Of a DNA stretch of 5,180 nucleotides, positions 1-5,022 are shown in pieces. The position numbers and the translations under genes are program-made. The notes under the pieces were generated by a model. That model ran no database searches. It had not been told where the DNA came from and was given only the letters and a program-made list of their open reading frames with translations. Positions within the stretch are counted from its first letter, which is position 1, and each line of letters starts with the position of its first letter. The DNA is from an uncultured Dechloromonas sp. (lineage in GTDB: Bacteria > Pseudomonadota > Gammaproteobacteria > Burkholderiales > Rhodocyclaceae), in contig CALKUR010000194.1 of NCBI GenBank assembly GCA_937996725.1, positions 1 to 5,180 on the forward strand, given 5' to 3'.

Positions 1-954
1 TGTCACGGTGCAACGGGTAAGGGTAATGACCAGGTCCGCTTCGAGCTGGGTGCCTACGCACTCAAGCCCGGCGTCAAAGTGATCGCGCCCTGGCGTGAAT
101 GGGATCTGCTCTCGCGTGAAAAGCTCATGAAGTACGCCGAGTCGCATGGCATCCCCATCGACATGAAGCACAAGAAGGGCGGTTCGCCGTATTCGATGGA
201 CGCCAATCTGCTGCACATTTCCTTTGAAGGCCGCCATCTGGAAGATCCGGCAGCTGAAGCCGAAGAGTCTATGTGGCGTTGGACGGTGTCGCCCGAGAAG
301 GCCCCGAACAAAGCGGAGTACATCGATATTGACTACGTGAAGGGTGATCCGGTCGCCATCAACGGCAAGAAGATGAAGCCGCACGAAATTCTGGCCAAGC
401 TCAACGAGCTGGGCGGTAAGCATGGCATTGGTCGCCTGGACCTCGTCGAGAACCGCTACGTGGGTATGAAGTCGCGTGGTTGTTACGAAACGCCGGGCGG
501 TACCATTCTGCTGAAGGGCCATCGCGCCATTGAATCGATCACGCTGGATCGTGAAGTCGCCCACCTCAAGGATGACCTGATGCCACGCTACGCCAGTCTG
601 ATTTATAACGGTTACTGGTGGAGCCCGGAGCGCCAGGCGCTGCAAACGCTGATCGACCATACCCAAGAACACGTGAATGGCACGGTTCGCCTGAAGCTCT
701 ACAAGGGTAATGTCATCGTTGTCGGCCGCGACTCTAAGCGGGATTCGCTGTTTGATCCGACGATTGCGACCTTTGAAGACGATGCCGGTGCCTATGACCA
801 GAAGGATGCGGCTGGTTTTATCAAACTGAACGCCCTGCGTATGCGCATTGGTGCCAACCGTGACGCCCGCAAGGATGGTAAGGCAACGGCACAGAAACCT
901 GCGGCCAAGAAGTCTGCTGCAAAATCCAAACCGGCATCGCGTAAGCAGGCCTAA
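1..954 (+). CDS. argG: Argininosuccinate synthase, C-terminal 317 residues (5'-partial)
   Basis: Joins citrulline and aspartate with ATP to make argininosuccinate, the penultimate step of arginine biosynthesis, in the cytoplasm. Reading frame 1 is open from the first base, so the gene enters from upstream; comparison with the human enzyme suggests about 114-115 N-terminal residues, including the ATP-binding SGGLDTS loop, are missing. Visible signatures (fragment numbering): HGATGKGNDQ at 2-11, whose Asn9-Asp10 belong to the aspartate site; Ser65 and Ser74 in YSMDANLLHIS; Glu150 and Tyr162 in the VENRYVGMKSRG-CYETP stretch. Spacings of these Ser, Glu and Tyr residues match the citrulline-binding residues of human ASS1 (S180, S189, E270, Y282). 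It is the short form (human-like, about 400 residues), not the longer E. coli form. After the conserved LNALRMRI the protein carries an unusual tail of about 30 residues rich in Lys, Ala and Arg. The next gene starts 2 bases after the stop. Confidence 0.97.
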   Translation, partial: CHGATGKGNDQVRFELGAYALKPGVKVIAPWREWDLLSREKLMKYAESHGIPIDMKHKKGGSPYSMDANLLHISFEGRHLEDPAAEAEESMWRWTVSPEKAPNKAEYIDIDYVKGDPVAINGKKMKPHEILAKLNELGGKHGIGRLDLVENRYVGMKSRGCYETPGGTILLKGHRAIESITLDREVAHLKDDLMPRYASLIYNGYWWSPERQALQTLIDHTQEHVNGTVRLKLYKGNVIVVGRDSKRDSLFDPTIATFEDDAGAYDQKDAAGFIKLNALRMRIGANRDARKDGKATAQKPAAKKSAAKSKPASRKQA

Positions 955-956
955 TC

Positions 957-1178
957 ATGGAAGGTACCGTGTTCGGTTTTACCGAGGAACAGATCGCCGA
1001 CTTCATGTCGACCTATGGCGTGGCGGCGTTCATTCTCTTTATGCTGTTCATCATTGCCGAGATCGCGATCAAATCGAAAGCAGGCAAGCTGGGTACCGCC
1101 ATCCTGTTCTTTGTACTCGCGTTTGGCATGGTGGGTTACATGGCCAAAGGCATCATCCAGAAAATGTGGGGAATCTAA
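957..1178 (+). CDS. DUF2788-like small inner-membrane protein
   Basis: A 73-residue protein of unknown function. Two hydrophobic helices are plain, at about residues 19-37 and 46-65, joined by a short positively charged loop (KSKAGKLG, 39-46). The acidic N-terminus (TEEQIADF) and the loop followed by a second helix resemble the DUF2788 family of proteobacterial small membrane proteins, as I recall it; the family assignment is from memory of its pattern. No catalytic residues can be named. The ATG at 957 lies 2 bases after the argG stop and has a GCAGG Shine-Dalgarno-like sequence inside the end of argG (AGG at 947-949, 7-base spacing). Its stop codon is immediately followed by the ppnP start, so it sits inside a translationally coupled set. 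With the positive-inside rule, the basic loop suggests both termini are periplasmic, but the C-terminal lysines make this uncertain. Confidence 0.85.
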   Translation: MEGTVFGFTEEQIADFMSTYGVAAFILFMLFIIAEIAIKSKAGKLGTAILFFVLAFGMVGYMAKGIIQKMWGI

Positions 1179-1490
1179 ATGGCGCAATACGATAACGTTT
1201 CCGTGGTGAAGGCTGCCAACGTTTATTTCGATGGCAAGTGCGTGAGCCATACCATTCAATTCGCTGATGGCACCAAGAAGACCGTCGGTGTCATTCTGCC
1301 GTCGTCGCTGACCTTCAATACCGGCGCGCCGGAAGTGATGGAAGGTGTTGGCGGCACCTGTCGCGTGCGCCTGAAGGGCGAAGCCGACTGGAAAGCCTAT
1401 GGTGCTGGCCAATCTTTCGACGTGCCGGCCAACTCGTCGTTCGAGATCGCCTGCGACGAGCCCTATCACTACGTTTGCCACTTCGGATAA
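1179..1490 (+). CDS. ppnP: Pyrimidine/purine nucleoside phosphorylase PpnP (YaiE/DUF1255 family)
   Basis: A 103-residue single-domain cupin-like protein. E. coli PpnP splits many nucleosides (uridine, adenosine, guanosine, cytidine, thymidine, inosine) with phosphate, giving free base and (deoxy)ribose-1-phosphate, so the likely role is cytoplasmic nucleoside salvage. Family landmarks are visible: NVYFDGKCVSHT (14-25), GVILPSSLTFNTGAPEVMEG (37-56; E. coli has GVMVEGEYTFSTAEPEEM), DWKAYGAG (70-77), FDVPANSSFEI (80-90) and the terminal YVCHF (98-102). It is about 9 residues longer than the E. coli protein, mainly at the N-terminus and in the ADGTKKT insertion, which I believe is normal for the betaproteobacterial form. 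The ATG directly abuts the previous stop; GGGGA at 1168-1172 gives a good ribosome binding site with 6-base spacing. yajQ follows after 5 bases. Confidence 0.94.
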   Translation: MAQYDNVSVVKAANVYFDGKCVSHTIQFADGTKKTVGVILPSSLTFNTGAPEVMEGVGGTCRVRLKGEADWKAYGAGQSFDVPANSSFEIACDEPYHYVCHFG

Positions 1491-1495
1491 TCGCC

Positions 1496-1987
1496 ATGCC
1501 CAGCTTTGACATTACTTCCGAAGTCGACATGGTGTCGCTTAAGAACGCCGTTGATGTGGCCAATCGCAAGATCGCCAATCGTTATGACTTCAAAGGTTCG
1601 GACGCCAAGGCCGAGCTGAACGAGAAGGACAAGACCATCGTCTTGCACGCCGACAACGACTTCCAGCTAGACCAGATGCAAGGTATTTTGCTGCCCGAGA
1701 TGACCGGTAAAGGCATTGATGTCCGTTGCCTAGAACATGGCTCGATCCAAAAAGTCAGCGGCAATAAGGTCAAACAGGATCTGAAGGTGCGTGTCGGTAT
1801 CGAACAGACGCACTCAAAAAAGATCGTAGCTATGCTCAAGGACTCGAAGCTCAAAGTTCAGGCGTCCATTCAGGGCGAAGCGGTTCGTGTCACGGGTGCT
1901 AAGCGCGATATCCTGCAAGAGGCCATAGCCCTTGTGAAGGAGGGGATCAAAGATCTACCGCTGCAGTTTGGCAACTTCCGTGAGTAA
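1496..1987 (+). CDS. yajQ: YajQ family nucleotide-binding protein (cyclic-di-GMP-binding in some species)
   Basis: A 163-residue cytoplasmic protein, exactly the length of E. coli YajQ, with matching ends: MPSFDITSEVD at the N-terminus and LPLQFGNFRE at the C-terminus. Other landmarks are NRYDFKGSDA (28-37), ELNEKDKTI (40-48) and the strongly conserved KDSKLKVQASIQGEAVRVTG (115-134). The family has two RNA-recognition-like domains. A Xanthomonas homologue binds cyclic di-GMP and influences virulence gene expression, and other members bind nucleotides or nucleic acid; the role here is unproven. The ATG at 1496 is chosen over an upstream in-frame TTG because the MPSFD start is universal in the family and the longer form would overlap ppnP. 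Only a weak GGA (1485-1487) precedes it, so coupling to ppnP translation is likely. A terminator follows 8 bases after the stop, closing this transcription unit. Confidence 0.97.
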   Translation: MPSFDITSEVDMVSLKNAVDVANRKIANRYDFKGSDAKAELNEKDKTIVLHADNDFQLDQMQGILLPEMTGKGIDVRCLEHGSIQKVSGNKVKQDLKVRVGIEQTHSKKIVAMLKDSKLKVQASIQGEAVRVTGAKRDILQEAIALVKEGIKDLPLQFGNFRE

Positions 1988-1995
1988 AGACGTTC

Positions 1996-2019
1996 AAGGC
2001 ACCTGTGGGTGCCTTTTTT
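1996..2019 (+). terminator. Rho-independent terminator after yajQ
   Basis: A perfect 8-bp inverted repeat (AAGGCACC at 1996-2003 and GGTGCCTT at 2008-2015) with a 4-base TGTG loop, running into six T residues (2014-2019). It lies 8 bases after the yajQ stop and should end the argG-to-yajQ transcript. It also ends only 9 bases before the nudL start codon, which is unusually close. Confidence 0.9.
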
Positions 2020-2028
2020 ACTGATGCC

Positions 2029-2670
2029 ATGAGCATTACACCGGAACAGTTACGCACGGCCTTTGCCGCATTGGCATCGGGCACTGACCTGACTCATGGT
2101 CAGATCACCGAGATCGTGGATGAACCCGTCCCGTTGGAGATCCGTGAGCGTTTACAGACAGGTCGGCGTCCGGCGGCGGTGCTGGTGCCTGTTCTGGGTG
2201 AAAATAGTGGCAGCCCACTGCGCCTTCTGCTAACGGAGCGTACGGCCCACCTGCGCGATCATGCAGGTCAGATTAGTTTCCCCGGGGGTGGTTTAAAAGC
2301 CGGTGAAGATCCGCTAACTGCGGCATTGCGGGAAGCCGAAGAAGAAATTGGCCTGACGCGCGCCGCCGTGACCGTTTTCGGGGAGATGCCGCTGTATCAC
2401 ACGGGCACTGGTTTCAGCGTCTCGCCGATGGTCGGGTTTGTGGCCGATGGTGCGCGTCTTTCGGCCGATCCAGGCGAGGTGGCCGACATTTTCGAGGTGC
2501 CGCTGGATTTTCTGATGGATCCCCGCAACATGCGCCGGGAAACCCGCTACTACCGGGGGGCGTGGCGAACTTTCCTGGCGGTGCCTTGGGCTGGACGGTA
2601 CATCTGGGGGGCAACGGCGGGCATGCTGTCGCAGCTTTCACGCATAATCCATGATCAAAGGATTGCATAA
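2029..2670 (+). CDS. nudL: Nudix hydrolase, NudL-type CoA pyrophosphatase
   Basis: A 213-residue cytoplasmic Nudix enzyme, expected to hydrolyse coenzyme A or acyl-CoA to 3',5'-ADP and (acyl-)phosphopantetheine. The Nudix box GX5EX7REUXEEXGU is complete: Gly87, Glu93, Arg101-Glu102, Glu105-Glu106, Gly108. Just before it is the CoA-specific signature of this subfamily, LLTER (67-71), then Arg76, Gly80 and FPGG (84-87); the only departure is Thr72 where Ser or Ala is usual. The downstream part (YHTGTGFSVSPMVGF, then EVADIFEVPLDFLMD) also fits the family. I chose ATG 2029; an earlier in-frame GTG at 2005 lies in the loop of the preceding terminator and is implausible. No Shine-Dalgarno sequence is visible before 2029, and I find no convincing promoter at the end of yajQ. 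Expression may rely on read-through or a weak promoter inside yajQ. Confidence 0.93.
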   Translation: MSITPEQLRTAFAALASGTDLTHGQITEIVDEPVPLEIRERLQTGRRPAAVLVPVLGENSGSPLRLLLTERTAHLRDHAGQISFPGGGLKAGEDPLTAALREAEEEIGLTRAAVTVFGEMPLYHTGTGFSVSPMVGFVADGARLSADPGEVADIFEVPLDFLMDPRNMRRETRYYRGAWRTFLAVPWAGRYIWGATAGMLSQLSRIIHDQRIA

Positions 2671-2706
2671 ACTGCCGTTGAAATTATGATATCGTGACTC
2701 CACAAT
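2663..2706 (+). promoter_or_regulatory. Candidate sigma-70 promoter(s) for the CobD-like gene
   Basis: The 91-base gap between nudL and the next gene (2671-2761) holds two overlapping hexamer pairs. One is TTGAAA (2678-2683), 17 bases, CACAAT (2701-2706), which has a good -35 and a weak -10. The other is TTGCAT (2663-2668), 16 bases, TATGAT (2685-2690), which has a weak -35 and a good -10. Either would leave a leader of roughly 50-70 bases. A short CCAC/GTGG hairpin lies at 2700-2711. No operator or riboswitch is recognisable; in particular I see no cobalamin-riboswitch B12 box. These calls are by eye only. Confidence 0.35.
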
Positions 2707-2761
2707 AGTGGCTGAGCGGTGATATGCCGGCGCTTTAACCGACTGACAGGCTTTTAGATTT

Positions 2762-3745
2762 ATGAAACTCGTTGTATTGATTCTCGCGCTCCTGATTGAG
2801 CAGGTTCGACCTCTTCCGTATGCACGCTGGGTGGGGGCGCCGCTAACCCGACTCGCTAACTGGGTAGAGAGTGTATTTGATTCAGGAAACCGTCAGCACG
2901 GTTTCCTGGCTTGGTTGCTGGTTGTCGGTGGCGGCGTCATGCTGGCTACGGTCGTCGATTTAGTATTGTCGAGCATCAATATCCTCCTGGGGCTGGCCTT
3001 TGGCGTCCTGGTGCTGTATCTCACACTGGGTTTCCGTCAGTTCAGCCACGCATTTACCGAAGTGAACGAGGCTTTGCAGGCTGATGACGTGCCCGCGGCC
3101 CGTAAGGCTATGAAAGCCTGGAATAGTCAATGCCCGGATAACGCCAGTTCCGATGAAATTGCGCGTCTGGCTATTGAAACCGGCGTGCTGGCCTCGCACC
3201 GTCATGTCTTTGGTGTGTTGGCCTGGTTTGTGGTGTTCGGACCGGTGGGTGCCGTGTTTTACCGTTTAAGCGCCTTCCTGGCTACACACTGGAACGGTAG
3301 CGACCGCAGAGACGAAGAAGTCGTCGGCGAGCACGCTGCTGAAGAGGTTCAGGTCAAACGACGTCAGTTCGGTGCCTTTGCCCGCCAGGCATTCGCCCTG
3401 GTTGACTGGTTGCCGGCACGGATGACTGCCGTGGCCTTTGCCATCGTCGGCAACTTCGAAGATGCCATCCATTGTTGGCGTGAGCAGGCCGGCTCCTGGC
3501 GTGATCACACCGCTGGCGTTATTGTGGCTGCCGGTGCTGGTGCGCTGGGTGTCAAACTGGGTGGCCCGCTAAGCGAATCCCCGGTCATCGAGGACGATGT
3601 GGTTCTGGATCGCCCGGAAATCGGGGTGGGTGAAGAGGCAACCCCTGCTGTTTTGCCGTCAGCCATTGGTTTGGTCTGGCGCGCTTTGATTTTGTGGGTG
3701 ATACTACTCGCAGTTGTTGGGCTCGCCGCCTGGGTGGGCGTTTGA
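2762..3745 (+). CDS. CobD/CbiB-like (AmpE-related) integral membrane protein
   Basis: A 327-residue membrane protein. Hydrophobic segments lie at about 3-13, 48-68, 70-90, 149-172 and 303-325. CobD/CbiB features are retained in the second half: FGPVGAVFYRL (159-169), DWLPARMTAVAFAIVG (215-230), and GAGALGVKLGGPL (258-270). True CobD/CbiB makes adenosylcobinamide phosphate in cobalamin synthesis. Here the region that should read like ENTSDG and NTLDSMVG is not recognisable (ASHRHVFGVLAWF and SAFLATHW stand there), and no cobalamin gene is nearby. The layout of segments and the DWLPAR region also resemble AmpE, a related inner-membrane protein. Betaproteobacterial genomes commonly carry such a stand-alone gene annotated only as CobD/CbiB family; its function is unknown and B12 synthesis should not be assumed. 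The ATG has a weak AGG 11 bases upstream. The coding sequence contains a strong hairpin at 2883-2908. Confidence 0.85.
   Translation: MKLVVLILALLIEQVRPLPYARWVGAPLTRLANWVESVFDSGNRQHGFLAWLLVVGGGVMLATVVDLVLSSINILLGLAFGVLVLYLTLGFRQFSHAFTEVNEALQADDVPAARKAMKAWNSQCPDNASSDEIARLAIETGVLASHRHVFGVLAWFVVFGPVGAVFYRLSAFLATHWNGSDRRDEEVVGEHAAEEVQVKRRQFGAFARQAFALVDWLPARMTAVAFAIVGNFEDAIHCWREQAGSWRDHTAGVIVAAGAGALGVKLGGPLSESPVIEDDVVLDRPEIGVGEEATPAVLPSAIGLVWRALILWVILLAVVGLAAWVGV
2883..2908. repeat. 11-bp perfect inverted repeat (hairpin) within the CobD-like gene
   Basis: CAGGAAACCGT (2883-2893) and ACGGTTTCCTG (2898-2908) are exact reverse complements around a 4-base CAGC loop. It lies about 120 bases into the coding sequence, over codons 41-49 (Ser-Gly-Asn-Arg-Gln-His-Gly-Phe-Leu), just before the first long membrane helix. 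No T-tract follows, so it is not an intrinsic terminator. It could form a strong mRNA hairpin or be a protein site, or be chance. Confidence 0.75.
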
Positions 3746-3751
3746 TTCATA

Positions 3752-3772
3752 TATAAAAACGTAGTTGGGAGA
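3752..3772 (+). promoter_or_regulatory. Shine-Dalgarno of the thiolase, and a possible -10 element
   Basis: GGGAGA at 3767-3772 sits 7 bases before the ATG at 3780 and fixes that start over the in-frame TTG at 3765, which overlaps the site itself. The 34-base gap is conspicuously AT-rich and contains TATAAA (3752-3757), a good -10 hexamer, but no convincing -35 lies 16-18 bases upstream. A thiolase-specific promoter is therefore possible but weakly supported; the ribosome binding site is clear. Confidence 0.5.
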
Positions 3773-3779
3773 CATAAGC

Positions 3780-4964
3780 ATGAGCAAAGACGTTGTAGTA
3801 CTGAGTGCAGTTCGTTCGGCCATTGGTACCTTTGGTGGTGCATTGTCGGACATGGAGCCGTCGGAACTGGCGGGCGCTGTCATGAAGGAGGCGGTCGGCC
3901 GCTCAGGTGTCGACCCCAAGGAAATCAACTACGTGACCGTTGGTACCGTGATGCCGACCGATTCGCGTTTTGCCTACGTGTCGCGCGTAGCATCGATACA
4001 AGCTGGCTTGCCGATGGATTCGGTCGCCATGCAGGTGAGCCGCCTGTGCGCTTCGGGTCTGCAGGGTATTGTGACCTCGGCTCAGAATATTCTGCTGGGC
4101 GACTCGGATTACGCCATTGGTGGGGGTGTGGAAGTCATGTCGAAGGCAGCCTACATGCTGCCGGCGATGCGCTGGGGTGCCCGTATGGGTGACTCGAAAG
4201 CCATTGACAGCATGGTTGCCGTGCTGACCGACCCGTTTGGTGTGGGTCATATGGGTGTGACTGCTGAAAACCTGGCCGCCAAGCATGGCATTAGCCGTGA
4301 AGCACAGGATGCCTTTGCTGTGGAATCGCAGCGCCGCGCCGCAGCTGCGATTGCTGCGGGTCACTTCAAGTCGCAGATCCATCCGATTGTTAAGCAAACC
4401 CGTAAGGGCGAAGTAGTCTTTGACACCGATGAACACGTCAAGGCTGGCACCACGCTGGAAGCGCTGGCCAAGATGAAGCCGGCCTTCAAGAAAGAAGCCG
4501 GTACCGTGACTGCTGGTAACGCCTCGGGTATCAACGATGGCGCTGCTTTCTTTGTGCTGGCGGACGCTGCCGTGGCTGCTAAAGCGGGTCAAAAGCCTAT
4601 TGCACGCATGGTGTCTTATGCCGTTGCCGGCGTGCCGAACCACGAGATGGGCGAAGGTCCGATCCCGGCAACGCAACTGGCACTCAAGAAGGCTGGCCTG
4701 AAGCTGGATCAGATGGATGTGATCGAGTCGAACGAAGCGTTCGCCGCTCAGGCGCTGTCAGTGATGAAGGTGCTCGGTCTGGATCCTGCCAAGACCAACC
4801 CGAACGGCGGTGCGATTGCGCTGGGTCACCCGGTGGGTTGTTCAGGTGCATTCATTGCGACGAAGGCTGTGCATGAACTGCAACGCATCGGTGGCAAGTA
4901 TGCATTGGTCACCATGTGTATCGGTGGTGGTCAGGGTATTGCCGTGATTTTCGAACGCTGCTAA
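3780..4964 (+). CDS. bktB: Acetyl-CoA C-acyltransferase (BktB-type beta-ketothiolase)
   Basis: A 394-residue cytoplasmic thiolase. It interconverts two acyl-CoA with beta-ketoacyl-CoA plus CoA, either condensing acetyl-CoA units (toward polyhydroxyalkanoate or ketone compounds) or cleaving beta-ketoacyl-CoA in fatty acid and related degradation. The acyl-accepting nucleophile is Cys90 (SRLCASGLQ), with His350 (GHP) and Cys380 (MCIGGGQG) completing the active site, and SNEAFAAQ at 317-324. These three positions are numbered identically in C. necator BktB, and segments such as RWGARMGD, HMGVTAEN, FDTDEHV, GTVTAGNASG and YALVTMCIGGGQGIA are shared. The symbol is given by similarity; preference for C4 or C5 substrates cannot be read from sequence. 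The usual GHPIGATG reads GHPVGCSG, and GGxESMS reads GGVEVMS. No phaB, phaC or beta-oxidation partner is adjacent. Codon choice looks strongly biased, suggesting good expression. A terminator follows. Confidence 0.95.
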   Translation: MSKDVVVLSAVRSAIGTFGGALSDMEPSELAGAVMKEAVGRSGVDPKEINYVTVGTVMPTDSRFAYVSRVASIQAGLPMDSVAMQVSRLCASGLQGIVTSAQNILLGDSDYAIGGGVEVMSKAAYMLPAMRWGARMGDSKAIDSMVAVLTDPFGVGHMGVTAENLAAKHGISREAQDAFAVESQRRAAAAIAAGHFKSQIHPIVKQTRKGEVVFDTDEHVKAGTTLEALAKMKPAFKKEAGTVTAGNASGINDGAAFFVLADAAVAAKAGQKPIARMVSYAVAGVPNHEMGEGPIPATQLALKKAGLKLDQMDVIESNEAFAAQALSVMKVLGLDPAKTNPNGGAIALGHPVGCSGAFIATKAVHELQRIGGKYALVTMCIGGGQGIAVIFERC

Positions 4965-4980
4965 ATCAGAGCATTTTCGT

Positions 4981-5014
4981 AAAAACGCCCCGTTGTTTCA
5001 ACGGGGCGTTTTTT
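4981..5014. terminator. Bidirectional intrinsic terminator between the thiolase and rsgA
   Basis: A perfect 15-bp inverted repeat (4981-4995 with 4999-5013) around a TTT loop. The GC core is CGCCCCGTTG/CAACGGGGCG, with five A residues on the left and six T residues on the right (5009-5014). It lies 16 bases after the thiolase stop and 8 bases beyond the rsgA stop on the other strand. The A- and T-tracts are symmetrical, so it can stop both converging transcripts. Confidence 0.95.
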
Positions 5015-5022
5015 ATGGAGGG

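Noticed and set aside
848..1195. A 115-codon plus-strand frame overlapping the end of argG and the DUF2788-like gene
   Set aside because: It is Arg/His-rich, crosses real gene boundaries, and is out of frame with both supported genes.
951..1481. A 176-codon open frame on the minus strand across the DUF2788-like gene and ppnP
   Set aside because: It is antisense to two well-supported genes and spans their junction; the protein resembles nothing I know and its composition is that of a shadow frame.
1937..1945. A near-perfect Shine-Dalgarno sequence (AAGGAGGGG) inside yajQ
   Set aside because: No ATG, GTG or TTG stands at a suitable distance downstream; the bases encode conserved Lys-Glu-Gly residues of YajQ.
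2005..2028. An extended nudL N-terminus starting at GTG 2005
   Set aside because: The codon lies in the loop of the yajQ terminator, has no ribosome binding site, and the added residues (GAFFTDA) come from translating the T-tract.
2671..2761. A cobalamin riboswitch upstream of the CobD-like gene
   Set aside because: The 91-base gap is too short for the full riboswitch and has no B12-box-like sequence.
144..4291. The 9-mer GCATGGCAT at 144-152, 420-428 and 4283-4291 (12 bases, AAGCATGGCATT, shared by the last two) as a possible dispersed repeat
   Set aside because: Each copy encodes the His-Gly-Ile tripeptide in frame with the same preferred codons; neighbouring bases are unrelated. It is coincidental codon sharing, and it does not match any DNA uptake sequence known to me.
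3903..4676. A 257-codon open frame on the minus strand inside the thiolase gene
   Set aside because: It lies wholly antisense to a clear thiolase, has a His/Arg-rich composition typical of a mirror frame, and shows no recognisable domain or ribosome binding site.
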